Shown here one piece after another: positions 52,225 through 60,981 of a DNA stretch of 64,000 nucleotides. Source of the DNA: Taklimakanibacter deserti. Its GTDB lineage: Bacteria > Pseudomonadota > Alphaproteobacteria > Rhizobiales > Aestuariivirgaceae. A program made the position numbers and the translations under genes. How positions within the stretch are numbered: position 1 is the stretch's first letter; every line of letters starts with the position of its first letter. A model generated the notes under the pieces. The model searched no databases and was not told the origin of the DNA. It worked only from the letters and a program-made list of their open reading frames with translations. The stretch is from positions 1-64,000 of the forward strand of contig QORU01000009.1 in NCBI GenBank assembly GCA_003574785.1. Direction: 5' to 3'.

Positions 52225-53310
52225 ATGCCGCATCTCGAACTCACCGCCGTCTCCAAATCCTTCAAGACCAACAAGGTCCTGGACGACATCTCGCTCAGTG
52301 CCGATGCGGGCGAGATCGTCGTCATCTTCGGCCCCTCCGGCACCGGCAAGACGGTGCTGCTCCGCCTCATCGCCGGTGTCGAGGAGCCGTCATCGGGCAA
52401 GATCCGCATCGACAACCAGGACATGGCGGATGTGGCGCCCGAGCATCGCGATGTCGGCATGGCGTTCCAGAATTTCGCGCTGTTCCCACATCTCAACGCC
52501 TTCGAGAACATCGCAAGTCCCTTGCGGGCGCGCGCGCAAGGCGAGCCCCAGGTCAAGGACGGCGTCGCGCGCGTCGCCAAGCTCCTGAAGATCGACCATG
52601 TACTGGGGCATGCGCCAAGGGAATTGTCGAACGGCCAGAAGCAGCGCACCGCCTTGGCGCGGGCGCTCGCCTCATCGCCCAAGCTCTTGCTGCTCGATGA
52701 TCCCTTGCGCAATGTCGATGCCAAATTGCGCTTCGAGATGCGTCTCGAGCTGCCGCGGCTCCTGCGCCAGGCGAAATCGACCGTGCTCTATGTCACCCAG
52801 GACTACAAGGAAGCCATGGCGCTGGCCGACCGCATCGCTGTCCTCGCCGATGGCAAATTCGTCCAGGTGGCAACGCCGGAGGACATCTATCGCAAGCCGG
52901 CAACGTTGAGCGTCGCGCGTCTGTTCGGCGACCCGACGATCAATCTCGCCGAGACGACGATCGGCGATGACGGCAGCATCGCTCTCGCCGGCGAGCGCTT
53001 GGCGGTCGACCCTTCCTATGAAGCCTGGGCGGGCCGGAAGGTCATTTTCGGTGTCAGGCCGGAAGCGATCACCGTCAGGCAAGGCAACGGGACGGGACTC
53101 AAGGCGCAGGTCATGGCGGTGACGCCGCTCAATGAGCGCACCGTGCTCCTGCTCCAAACCGCGGCGGGAGCAGAGCTCCTGGCGTCGCTGCCGTCCTCGT
53201 CGACGGCGATCCCCAAGGCCGAGACCCGGGTCGAGGTCACCTTCAGTCTGAACGGAGCCCACTTGTTCGATCACGAAACAGGCGAAGCGCTGACCGGAGG
53301 AAGTGCCTGA
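52225..53310 (+). CDS. ABC importer ATPase 1, partly degenerate (GlpS/UgpC-type)
   Basis: A 361-residue UgpC-like ATPase. Walker A GPSGTGKT (36-43) and Q82 are normal. The signature is LSNGQ (134-138) instead of LSGGQ, Walker B ends LLLLDDP with D159 where the catalytic Glu is expected, and the H-loop histidine is Q192 (VTQDY). The TOBE domain follows from about residue 240. Rhizobial glycerol importers also use two different ATPases. Here this subunit probably forms a heterodimer with the protein at 53310, whose ATG overlaps its TGA. Confidence 0.9.
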   Translation: MPHLELTAVSKSFKTNKVLDDISLSADAGEIVVIFGPSGTGKTVLLRLIAGVEEPSSGKIRIDNQDMADVAPEHRDVGMAFQNFALFPHLNAFENIASPLRARAQGEPQVKDGVARVAKLLKIDHVLGHAPRELSNGQKQRTALARALASSPKLLLLDDPLRNVDAKLRFEMRLELPRLLRQAKSTVLYVTQDYKEAMALADRIAVLADGKFVQVATPEDIYRKPATLSVARLFGDPTINLAETTIGDDGSIALAGERLAVDPSYEAWAGRKVIFGVRPEAITVRQGNGTGLKAQVMAVTPLNERTVLLLQTAAGAELLASLPSSSTAIPKAETRVEVTFSLNGAHLFDHETGEALTGGSA

Positions 53311-54431
53311 TGTCCTCCGAACTCGTGCTTCAGAATGTCGACAAGATCTATGGCTCGGGCGCCGTGCATGCGGTCAAGGATCTGAGCTTTTCGGTGAAGC
53401 CGGGCGAGATCACCGCACTCCTCGGCTCCTCCGGCTGCGGCAAGACCTCCACTTTACGCATGATCGCCGGTTTCGAGACGGTGACGCGAGGCTCGATCGC
53501 GCTCGACGGCAAGCTCATCCATGCGCTGCCCCCGGCGCAGCGCCAGGTCGCCATGGCCTTCGAGACCTATTCGCTCTATCCGCCGCTCACCATCGCCGAG
53601 AATATTTCCTTTGCGCTCAAGGCCCAGAGGCTCGCAGCCCCAGATGTCGGCAAGCGGGTGAAGGACATGGCCGAGCTCCTCGAAATCGGCGATGTGCTCA
53701 ACAAATATCCAAGCTCGGTCTCGGGCGGCCAGCAGCAGAGGGCCAGCCTCGGCCGCGCGCTGGTGCGCAAGGCCGGGCTCTATCTCCTCGATGAGCCGAT
53801 GGGGCAGCTCGAACCGCAATTGCGCGCCGTCCTGCGCGGGCGCATCAAGCATTATCTGCGCGAGCACAATTGCACGACCATCCTGGTGACGCATGACCAG
53901 ACCGAGGCCAATGCGCTGGCCGACCGCATCGCCGTCATGGAAGGCGGCGTGCTGCAGCAATATGCGACGCCCGCCGAGCTCAAGGTCCGGCCCGCCAATC
54001 TCTTCGTCGGCACCTTCATCGGCGAGCCGCCGATGAATGTCTTCCCGGTCCGGATGAAGGATGACGGCGACAGGATCGCCTTCACGATCGAAGGCGGCGA
54101 GGGCCAGAGCCTCGTCTACAAGGCGGCCGATTTTTCCGACCCGCTGCGCCAGCGCCTGAAGCGGGAGCCTTCGCTCATGCTCGGCGTGCGGCCGCATGCG
54201 GTGCATATTGGCGGACAGGGCCTGAAAGCCCGCGTGGTGACCTGCCAGTGGCTCGGCGACCAGACCCATATCGCCGCCGAGATCGCCGGGCGCACCGTCG
54301 TCTCGGTCTCGCATGAGCAGATCGCTGCCCCGCCCGGCAGCGAGGTGTTCCTCAGCATCGCGCCACAGGAACTCCATGTCTTCACCTCCGGCGATGGTGC
54401 CGCGATCGCCCATGGGGCCGCGCTCGCATGA
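53310..54431 (+). CDS. ABC importer ATPase 2 (GlpT/UgpC-type)
   Basis: A 373-residue UgpC-like ATPase. Walker A GSSGCGKT (39-46), signature VSGGQQQR (137-144), Walker B LYLLDEP with E162 and H195 in VTHDQ are intact. The Q-loop glutamine is replaced by E85 (MAFETYSLYP). The C-terminal TOBE region includes MLGVRPHAVHIGG. Together with the previous protein it would form an asymmetric ATPase pair with one good Walker B/H-loop set. The 4-base overlap with the kinase gene keeps the operon tightly coupled. Confidence 0.9.
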   Translation: MSSELVLQNVDKIYGSGAVHAVKDLSFSVKPGEITALLGSSGCGKTSTLRMIAGFETVTRGSIALDGKLIHALPPAQRQVAMAFETYSLYPPLTIAENISFALKAQRLAAPDVGKRVKDMAELLEIGDVLNKYPSSVSGGQQQRASLGRALVRKAGLYLLDEPMGQLEPQLRAVLRGRIKHYLREHNCTTILVTHDQTEANALADRIAVMEGGVLQQYATPAELKVRPANLFVGTFIGEPPMNVFPVRMKDDGDRIAFTIEGGEGQSLVYKAADFSDPLRQRLKREPSLMLGVRPHAVHIGGQGLKARVVTCQWLGDQTHIAAEIAGRTVVSVSHEQIAAPPGSEVFLSIAPQELHVFTSGDGAAIAHGAALA

Positions 54432-55993
54432 CGGCCGATATCCTCATCGGCATCGATGCCGGGACGTCGGTGATCAAATCCGTCGCCTTTTCGGCCGCGG
54501 GCGAGCAGCTTGCGGTGACCGCCATTGCCAACAGCTATGCGACGCTCAAGAATGGCGGGGTCGAGCAGGACATGGCGCGCACCTGGAGAGACGCTGCCCA
54601 AACTCTACGCGAGCTCGCTGACAAGATCGACAATCTCAATAATCGCGTGATCGCCATTGCCGTCACCGGCCAGGGCGACGGCATGTGGCTGATCGACAAG
54701 GAGGGTGAGCCCGTAGCGCCCGCCTGGCTGTGGCTCGATTCGCGCGCCGCATCGATCGCCGAGGAATTCACCCGTTCCCCATCCTACGCGGCGCATTATG
54801 AGCGCACCGGCACGGGTGTGAATGCCTGTCAGCAGAATGTCCAGCTCGCCTGGCTCAATCGCCATGCGCCGGAGGTGCTCGCCCGCGCGCACTCATCGCA
54901 TCACTGCAAGGACTGGCTCTATTTCAAGCTCACGGGCGAGCGCGTCTCAGATCCCTCGGAAGCCAATTTCACCTTTGGCGACTACCGAACCCGCAAATAT
55001 GCGCCCGATATTCTCGATGCGCTCGACGCTCCGGAAGCCAAGCGGCTCTTGCCTGAGATCGTCGACGGCACCGAGCAGTCGCATGGGCTGAGCCTCGCGG
55101 CCGCTACAGCCACGGGCCTCGCCGCCGGCACGCCCGTCATTCTGGGCTTCGTCGATGTCGTCTGCACCGGGCTCGGCGGCGGCCTGTTCGACCGCGAGGG
55201 CCGGGTCGGCTGCTCGATCGCGGGCTCGACCGGCATGCATATGCGGCTCGCGCCCTCGGCCGCCAAGGTGAAGCTCAACCCCGAGCGCACCGGCTACACC
55301 ATGGCCTTCCCGGCGCCCAATATGCTGGCGCAGATGCAGTCCAACATGGCGTCCACTCTCAATATCGACTGGCTTCTCGATGTCGGGCGCGATGTGCTCA
55401 AAGCCCAGGGCATCGAGCGCTCGCGCAAGGATCTGCTCGACGGGCTCGACGATACGATCCTGGCGCGGCCGGGCGGGCAGCTCATCTACCATCCTTATAT
55501 CTCGCAAGCGGGCGAGCGCGGCCCGTTCCTCGATGCGGCGGCACGGGCGCAATTCACCGGGCTCGAGGCCGGCATGGGCTATGCCGATCTCATGCGCGCC
55601 GTGTTCGAAGGCCTGAGCTTCGCCGCGCGGGACTGCTACACGGCAATGGGGCCGTTGCCCAGCGACATCCGGCTCACCGGCGGCGGGGCACGTTCCAAAG
55701 CGCTGCGGCTGCTCTTCGCCAGCGCCCTCAAGGCGCCGGTGCGCAGCGTATTGCGCGAGGAGGCCGGGGCCGCAGGTGCTGCGATGATCGCCGCCGTCCA
55801 GCAGAAGGTCTTTCCCAGCATGGACGATTGCGCCCGCATATGGGTCGATCCGGTGCTCGGGCCCGAGACGAAGCCCGATGCGGGACTGACGCAACTCTTC
55901 GACACGACATTCCCGGTCTATCAGGAGACCCGGGAGCAGATGCGCGGCGTCTGGCGCGCGCTCCAGGCTTCAAGGCAAGGTGCTCATGCGTAA
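54428..55993 (+). CDS. FGGY-family carbohydrate (polyol) kinase, EryA-like
   Basis: A 521-residue FGGY kinase with the phosphate-1 loop LIGIDAGTSVIKSVAF at residue 6, AVTGQGDGMWL near residue 78 and the adenosine motif LTGGGARSKALRLLFA near residue 416. The combination of an FGGY kinase, a GlpD-type dehydrogenase and a SorC regulator mirrors the erythritol pathway (EryA, EryB, EryD) and also glycerol use. The sugar or polyol substrate cannot be read from the sequence. It overlaps the preceding ATPase by 4 bases and the next gene by 8. Confidence 0.87.
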   Translation: MTADILIGIDAGTSVIKSVAFSAAGEQLAVTAIANSYATLKNGGVEQDMARTWRDAAQTLRELADKIDNLNNRVIAIAVTGQGDGMWLIDKEGEPVAPAWLWLDSRAASIAEEFTRSPSYAAHYERTGTGVNACQQNVQLAWLNRHAPEVLARAHSSHHCKDWLYFKLTGERVSDPSEANFTFGDYRTRKYAPDILDALDAPEAKRLLPEIVDGTEQSHGLSLAAATATGLAAGTPVILGFVDVVCTGLGGGLFDREGRVGCSIAGSTGMHMRLAPSAAKVKLNPERTGYTMAFPAPNMLAQMQSNMASTLNIDWLLDVGRDVLKAQGIERSRKDLLDGLDDTILARPGGQLIYHPYISQAGERGPFLDAAARAQFTGLEAGMGYADLMRAVFEGLSFAARDCYTAMGPLPSDIRLTGGGARSKALRLLFASALKAPVRSVLREEAGAAGAAMIAAVQQKVFPSMDDCARIWVDPVLGPETKPDAGLTQLFDTTFPVYQETREQMRGVWRALQASRQGAHA

Positions 55994-57026
55994 ATTGGTG
56001 ATCATTGGCGACCATTTCATGCGGTCCGACATGTTCGAGAAGGCGATCCGGGAGAAATGCCCTAGGCTTGAGCTCGACATCAGCGCCCATGATCTCGCCT
56101 GGCCCGATGAGCCGATGGAGCACGGCTATGCCAAGACCGGCATGGCGGGCCTCAAGGAATATATGGGTACGGAAGAGGGGACGGTCGCCCTGATCGACGG
56201 CGCCGAGATCCTGGTGACGCATCTGGCGCCCTTGTCGGCATCGATCATGGACCAGTGCCCCAAGCTCAAATTCGTTGCCGTGTCGCGCGGCGGCCCGGTC
56301 AATATCGACATGGAAGCGGCGAAGAAGCGCGGCGTCACGGTCGTCAACACGCCGGGCCGCAACGCCTCGGCGGTCGCCGAATTCACCATCGGCGCCATCC
56401 TCGCCGAGACGCGGCTCATTACCAGGGGGCACGACGCTCTGCGCCAGGGCCTATGGCGCGGCGACCTCTACCGCGCCGACCGCACCGGCGAGGAGCTTTC
56501 CGAAATGACGGTCGGCGTCATCGGCTATGGCGAGATCGGCACGCGCGTGGTGCGCCTTCTCAAGGTCTTCGGCTGCCGCATCCTGGTGGCCGATCCCTAT
56601 ATCCAGCTCTCAGCCGCCGATCTTGCCGATGGCGTGGAGCAGGTCTCGCTCGAAAAGCTGCTGGCTGAGTCCGATGTCGTCACCTTGCATCCGCGCGTGA
56701 CCAAGGAGACGGAAAAGCTCATCAATGCCGAAACCCTCGGGCAGATGAAGTCCTCCGCCATCCTCATCAACACGGCGCGCGGACCCTTGGTCGATTATGA
56801 CGCGCTCTATGAAGCGCTATTCCACAAGCGCATCAGGAGCGCCATGCTCGAGACCTTTGCCATCGAGCCCGTGCCGCCCGACTGGCCGCTGCTCAAGCTC
56901 GAGAACGTGACGCTCACCCCGCATATCGCCGGCGCGTCGGTCAAGACCGTCACCTATGCGGCAGGGCTCGCGGCGGAAGAGGTCAGGCGCTATCTCGCGG
57001 GTGAGCCGCCCGTCAACCGGTGCTGA
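55986..57026 (+). CDS. D-isomer-specific 2-hydroxyacid dehydrogenase
   Basis: A 346-residue NAD-dependent dehydrogenase of the phosphoglycerate/glyoxylate reductase family. The Rossmann loop is VGVIGYGEIGTRVVRLLKVFG near residue 178. Catalytic residues are visible as R in INTARGPLVD near residue 262, E in LETFAIEP near residue 292 and H in LTPHIAGAS near residue 311. The family oxidises or reduces hydroxyacids such as glycerate, glyoxylate or phosphoglycerate. It starts inside the end of the kinase gene, so it belongs to the pathway. It may process an acid derived from aldolase products. Confidence 0.9.
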   Translation: MRKLVIIGDHFMRSDMFEKAIREKCPRLELDISAHDLAWPDEPMEHGYAKTGMAGLKEYMGTEEGTVALIDGAEILVTHLAPLSASIMDQCPKLKFVAVSRGGPVNIDMEAAKKRGVTVVNTPGRNASAVAEFTIGAILAETRLITRGHDALRQGLWRGDLYRADRTGEELSEMTVGVIGYGEIGTRVVRLLKVFGCRILVADPYIQLSAADLADGVEQVSLEKLLAESDVVTLHPRVTKETEKLINAETLGQMKSSAILINTARGPLVDYDALYEALFHKRIRSAMLETFAIEPVPPDWPLLKLENVTLTPHIAGASVKTVTYAAGLAAEEVRRYLAGEPPVNRC

Positions 57027-57030
57027 GGCC

Positions 57031-58536
57031 ATGGCGAAGCGGGGCCCGGTCGATCTCCTGGTCATTGGCGGCGGCATCAATGGCGCCGGCATCGCCCGCG
57101 ATGCCGCTGGCCGCGGCCTCTCGGTCGTGCTCGCCGAGAAGGACGACCTCGCGCAAGGGACGAGCTCGCGCTCGGGCAAATATATCCATGGCGGCCTGCG
57201 CTATCTCGAATATTACGAATTCCGCCTGGTGCGTGAGGCCCTGACCGAGCGCGAGGTGCTGCTCAGGGCGGCACCCCATATCATCTGGCCGATGCGGCTC
57301 GTGCTGCCGCATTCGCCCGAGCAGCGGCCCGCCTGGCTCATCAGGCTCGGGCTCTTTCTTTACGACCATCTGGGAAAGCGCGAGCTGCTGCCGGGCTCGC
57401 GGCGCGTCGATCTCGCGCGGGGTCCGGAAGGCCGCATCATCAGGCCGGAGTTCAAGACCGGCTTCGAATATTCCGATTGCTGGGTCGATGACGCAAGGCT
57501 CGTCGTCCTCAATGCCATCGACGCCCGCGACCGGGGGGCGGAGGTCCTGACCCGCATGGCGGCCGTGTCGGCGCGGCGCGAGAACGGGCTGTGGCAGGTC
57601 GATTTGAAGGGCGCCGAAGGATCGCGGCGCGTCGAGGCGCGTGTCGTGGTCAATGCGGCCGGCCCCTGGGTCCAGGACGTGCTCACCCGCATCTCGGGCG
57701 TCAATTCCAACCGCCGCATCCGCCTCGTCAAGGGCAGCCATATCGTGGTGCCGAAATTCTGGGACGGACCTCATGCCTATTTGTTCCAGAACCACGACAA
57801 GCGCGTGATCTTCGTCAATCCCTATCAGGACAATCTCTGTCTCATCGGCACGACCGATATTCCCTATGAGGGCAAGGCGGAAGACGTCGCGATCGACGAC
57901 AATGAGATCGATTATCTCCTGGCGGTGGTCAATCGCTATTGCACGCGCGAGCTCAAGCGCACCGACATCGTCCAGGCTTTTTCCGGCGTGCGCCCGCTCT
58001 ATGACGACAATGCCGCCAATCCTTCCGCCGTCACGCGCGATTATGTCTTCGACATCGATGGCGGCGACGGGCGGCCGCCGCTGCTTTCAGTCTTCGGCGG
58101 CAAGATCACCACCTACCGCAAGCTTGCCGAGCATGCGCTCGAGAAGCTCAAGCCCTATTTCCCGCAAATGACCGGAGACTGGACAAGCGCCGCACACCTG
58201 CCTGGCGGCGATCTCAAGGGCGCCAAGAGTTTTGCGGATTTCATTGCCCTGTTGGAGAAGCACTATCCCTGGATCAGCGCTCCCTTGGCGCAGCACTATG
58301 CCCGGCTCTATGGCGGCATGGCCTTCGATCTTCTCCACGGCGCGCGATCGCTCACCGATCTCGGCCGGCATTTCGGCGCCTTGCTCTACGAGCGGGAGAT
58401 CTCCTATTTGCGCGAGGCGGAATGGGCGCAGACGGCGGAAGATATTTTGGAACGGCGCACCAAGCATGGGCTTCACTTGAAGCCCGATGAAGCCACGGCC
58501 GTCCGCAACTATCTCAAAGGTTGGAACGATGCGTGA
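57031..58536 (+). CDS. Glycerol-3-phosphate dehydrogenase-type FAD enzyme (GlpD/EryB family)
   Basis: A 501-residue flavoprotein. The FAD loop LLVIGGGINGAGIARDAAGRG lies at residue 9, and GTSSRSGKYIHGGLRYLEYYEFRLVREAL near residue 43 is the GlpD hallmark, with GK in the usual TK position. The C-terminal DAO_C domain starts near residue 385. Members oxidise glycerol-3-P or erythritol-4-P at the membrane, passing electrons to quinone. The operon position after a polyol kinase suggests it oxidises the kinase product. Which polyol phosphate is used is not determined. Confidence 0.9.
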   Translation: MAKRGPVDLLVIGGGINGAGIARDAAGRGLSVVLAEKDDLAQGTSSRSGKYIHGGLRYLEYYEFRLVREALTEREVLLRAAPHIIWPMRLVLPHSPEQRPAWLIRLGLFLYDHLGKRELLPGSRRVDLARGPEGRIIRPEFKTGFEYSDCWVDDARLVVLNAIDARDRGAEVLTRMAAVSARRENGLWQVDLKGAEGSRRVEARVVVNAAGPWVQDVLTRISGVNSNRRIRLVKGSHIVVPKFWDGPHAYLFQNHDKRVIFVNPYQDNLCLIGTTDIPYEGKAEDVAIDDNEIDYLLAVVNRYCTRELKRTDIVQAFSGVRPLYDDNAANPSAVTRDYVFDIDGGDGRPPLLSVFGGKITTYRKLAEHALEKLKPYFPQMTGDWTSAAHLPGGDLKGAKSFADFIALLEKHYPWISAPLAQHYARLYGGMAFDLLHGARSLTDLGRHFGALLYEREISYLREAEWAQTAEDILERRTKHGLHLKPDEATAVRNYLKGWNDA

Positions 58537-59560
58537 AATGTCGGCGCTGAAGGCGCTCTCGGCCAGGGTCGGCGCCGATCCGTTGCTGGTCCAGGCCGCG
58601 GGCGGCAATACGTCGCTCAAGCAGGACGGCGTCATGTGGATCAAAGCCTCGGGCACCTGGCTTCAGCATGCGCTGGCCCGCGACATCTTCGTTCCCGTCG
58701 CCCTCGATCCGTTGCTCGCGGCACTTGGACGCGACGATCCGGCCTGCGAGACCTGCGCCGATTTCGTCCGCGGTGACCTGAACAGTCTGGGCTTGCGGCC
58801 CTCGATCGAGACGACGGTGCATGCGAGCTTGGCGCAAAGGATCGTGGTGCATGTCCATTGCATCGCCACGATCTCGCTCGCGGTGCGCGCGGATGCCGAA
58901 GCCATCCTCGCGCCGATGCTCGCGGGCTTTCGCTGGGCCTTCGTGCCCTACCACCGGCCGGGCCTGCCGCTCGCCCGCGAGATCCGCAAGAGGCTCAAGC
59001 CCGACACGGATGTGCTCATTCTCTGCAATCATGGGCTGGTCGTGGCCGCGGAAACGGTCGCCGAAGCGGAAGAGCTCCTGGACCGGGTCGTCAAAGCCTT
59101 GACCCGGCCGGCGCGTCCAATGCGTGCCGGGCCCGAGCCCCGCCTGGCAAGCCTCGCCCAGGGCAGCGCCTATGTCCCCTCGCCCGATCCCGGCGTGCAT
59201 TCTCTGGCGCTCGACCCGGTGAGCCTTGCCCAGGCGCGAAAGGGGACGCTCTATCCCGACCATATCGTCTTCCTGGGCGCCGGCATCGCCGTCGCCGAGC
59301 CCGGCGAAGCGCCAGGGACTGCCGCGCGGCGCATCGGCTTGACCGGCCGCCCGGAGCCCAAGCTCATCGTGGTGCCAGGCGAGGGCGTGTTTCTGCCTCA
59401 GGACGCGACGCCCGCGATCCATGCCATGGCGCGCTGCCTGGCCGATGTGGCGGTGAGGCTTGCCGCCGATGATCCCATCCGCATCCTGACGCGTGAAGAC
59501 GAGCTCGCTCTCGTCAACTGGGACGCGGAGAAATACCGGCAGTCCCTGCCTACTGCGTGA
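58529..59560 (+). CDS. Class II aldolase/adducin-family protein
   Basis: A 343-residue protein starting inside the end of the dehydrogenase gene (8-base overlap). VQAAGGNTSLKQDGVMWIKASG at residue 17 is the phosphate-binding segment, and VVHVHCIATI near residue 107 holds the metal histidines. PYHRPGLPLAREI near residue 144 and LCNHGLVV complete the fold. It is longer than fuculose-phosphate aldolase (about 215) and is closer to the aldolase half of RhaD at the start of the window. It probably cleaves the ketose phosphate made by the kinase and dehydrogenase. This is inference. Confidence 0.87.
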   Translation: MREMSALKALSARVGADPLLVQAAGGNTSLKQDGVMWIKASGTWLQHALARDIFVPVALDPLLAALGRDDPACETCADFVRGDLNSLGLRPSIETTVHASLAQRIVVHVHCIATISLAVRADAEAILAPMLAGFRWAFVPYHRPGLPLAREIRKRLKPDTDVLILCNHGLVVAAETVAEAEELLDRVVKALTRPARPMRAGPEPRLASLAQGSAYVPSPDPGVHSLALDPVSLAQARKGTLYPDHIVFLGAGIAVAEPGEAPGTAARRIGLTGRPEPKLIVVPGEGVFLPQDATPAIHAMARCLADVAVRLAADDPIRILTREDELALVNWDAEKYRQSLPTA

Positions 59561-59651
59561 TGGTGGTATGGTTCGGTTTCATGAAAGTGGCCCTGTCGGG
59601 CGCGCATCGTCGGGACATAAAGGGCCATAACCACGCAAGAGGAATTCCACG

Positions 59652-60098
59652 ATGTCCGATGTCGTCATAAGACCCGCGCAGTCCAAGGACGAAGCGAGGT
59701 GGCGCAAGCTGTGGGCGGGCTATCTCAAATTCTACCGGGCCTCGGTGGCGGAAGAGGTGACTGCCAATACCTGGGCTCAGATCCTCGATCCCAAGAGCAA
59801 GATCGACGGCCTGGTGGCCGAGCGGGACGGCGAGGTCATCGGCATCTGCAACTATCTCTTCCATGACAGCACCTGGAGCCTGAAGCCCATTTGCTATCTT
59901 CAGGATCTCTTCGTCGACCCCGAGGCGCGGGGCGGCGGAGCAGCCAAGGCGCTGATCCTCGCCTGCGAGGACAAAGCGAAAGAGAAGGGTGCCTTCCGCG
60001 TCTATTGGCAGACCCAGGAATATAACGGCGCCGCGCGCTCGCTCTATGACACGATCACGCCGCGCTCTTCCTTCATCGTCTATCGCAAGAATATCTAG
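59652..60098 (+). CDS. GNAT-family N-acetyltransferase
   Basis: A 148-residue acetyltransferase. The acetyl-CoA motif is QDLFVDPEARGGGAAKALI near residue 78, followed by the beta-5 segment YWQTQEYNGAARSLYDTI. AGAGGAA precedes the ATG by about 7 bases. The acceptor is unknown; similar small GNATs modify amines or amino acids. It is 10 bases upstream of a DMT-family exporter, and the two could detoxify and export the same compound. Confidence 0.9.
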   Translation: MSDVVIRPAQSKDEARWRKLWAGYLKFYRASVAEEVTANTWAQILDPKSKIDGLVAERDGEVIGICNYLFHDSTWSLKPICYLQDLFVDPEARGGGAAKALILACEDKAKEKGAFRVYWQTQEYNGAARSLYDTITPRSSFIVYRKNI

Positions 60099-60108
60099 CT
60101 CGCACCCT

Positions 60109-60972
60109 ATGATAAGGCGGGAGAGCTTTTTTCCGGTCCTGCTCGCTCTGCTGTGGGGGTTCAACTGGCCGGCGATCAAGATCGTCCTGCAGGAATTCCC
60201 GCCTTTCGTCCTGCGCGGCATCGGGCTCGGCAGCGCCAGCCTCTTGCTGCTCGCCGTCGCGCTGATGCTGCGTCGTCGCCTTCGCGTCGAGCGTGCGTCG
60301 CTTCTGCCCTTGCTCGTGGCGGGCACGCTCAATATCGCCGCCTTCAATATCTTCACGGCTTTCGCGCAACTCAGCACGACGACATCGCAGGCGGCGATCC
60401 TCACCTATACGATGCCCATCTGGTCGGTCGTGCTGGCGGCACTCATCCTGCGTGAGCCGATCGGCCGCGAGAAGGTGATGGCCGTCATCATCGGCGCGAT
60501 CGGCATAGGCCTGCTCGCCATCCCGGTCTTTAAATCGGGTCAGACCTTGGGCATCATCTTGCCCATCCTCGCCGCTTTGGCCTGGGCGCTCGGCACCATC
60601 GTTCTCAAGAAATGGCCGCTCAAGGGCGATCCCATCGCTACCACCGCCTATCAGCTCATGATCGGTGCCGCGATCTCCTTGACCGGCCTCGCGATCTCGG
60701 GCGAAGCGCTGCCGCCCGCGGTTTCGGCCAAGGTGGCCGGCGCCTTTCTGTTCCACATCGTCTGTGCCACGGCCGGCGCCTATCTCCTGTGGTTCACGAT
60801 CCTCTCGCGCAACGCCGCCTCGACATCGGCACTGCTCAGCTTCGCAGTCCCCGTCGTCGGCGTGCTATCGGCCATGCTCCTAGTGGGAGACCGGCCGAGC
60901 CTCACAGATATTGCGGGCTTCGCGGCTATCCTCGCCGCGCCAGCCTTGGTGCTGCGATCGAGCCTGAAGTAG
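60109..60972 (+). CDS. EamA/DMT-family membrane transporter
   Basis: A 287-residue protein with ten predicted helices in two EamA repeats (about residues 5-135 and 145-285). It starts with MIRRESFFPVLLALLWGFNWPAIKI, the conserved first helix of this exporter family. The second repeat has LPILAALAWALGTIVLKKW near residue 147. DMT proteins export amino acids, metabolites or drugs. The substrate here is unknown. It is co-directional with the GNAT gene, 10 bases away. Confidence 0.9.
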   Translation: MIRRESFFPVLLALLWGFNWPAIKIVLQEFPPFVLRGIGLGSASLLLLAVALMLRRRLRVERASLLPLLVAGTLNIAAFNIFTAFAQLSTTTSQAAILTYTMPIWSVVLAALILREPIGREKVMAVIIGAIGIGLLAIPVFKSGQTLGIILPILAALAWALGTIVLKKWPLKGDPIATTAYQLMIGAAISLTGLAISGEALPPAVSAKVAGAFLFHIVCATAGAYLLWFTILSRNAASTSALLSFAVPVVGVLSAMLLVGDRPSLTDIAGFAAILAAPALVLRSSLK

Positions 60973-60981
60973 CCAACTATC

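Noticed and set aside
57031..58536. Naming the FAD enzyme eryB or glpD outright
   Set aside because: GlpD and EryB cannot be separated by the motifs visible here, and the operon lacks eryC, so only the family is given.
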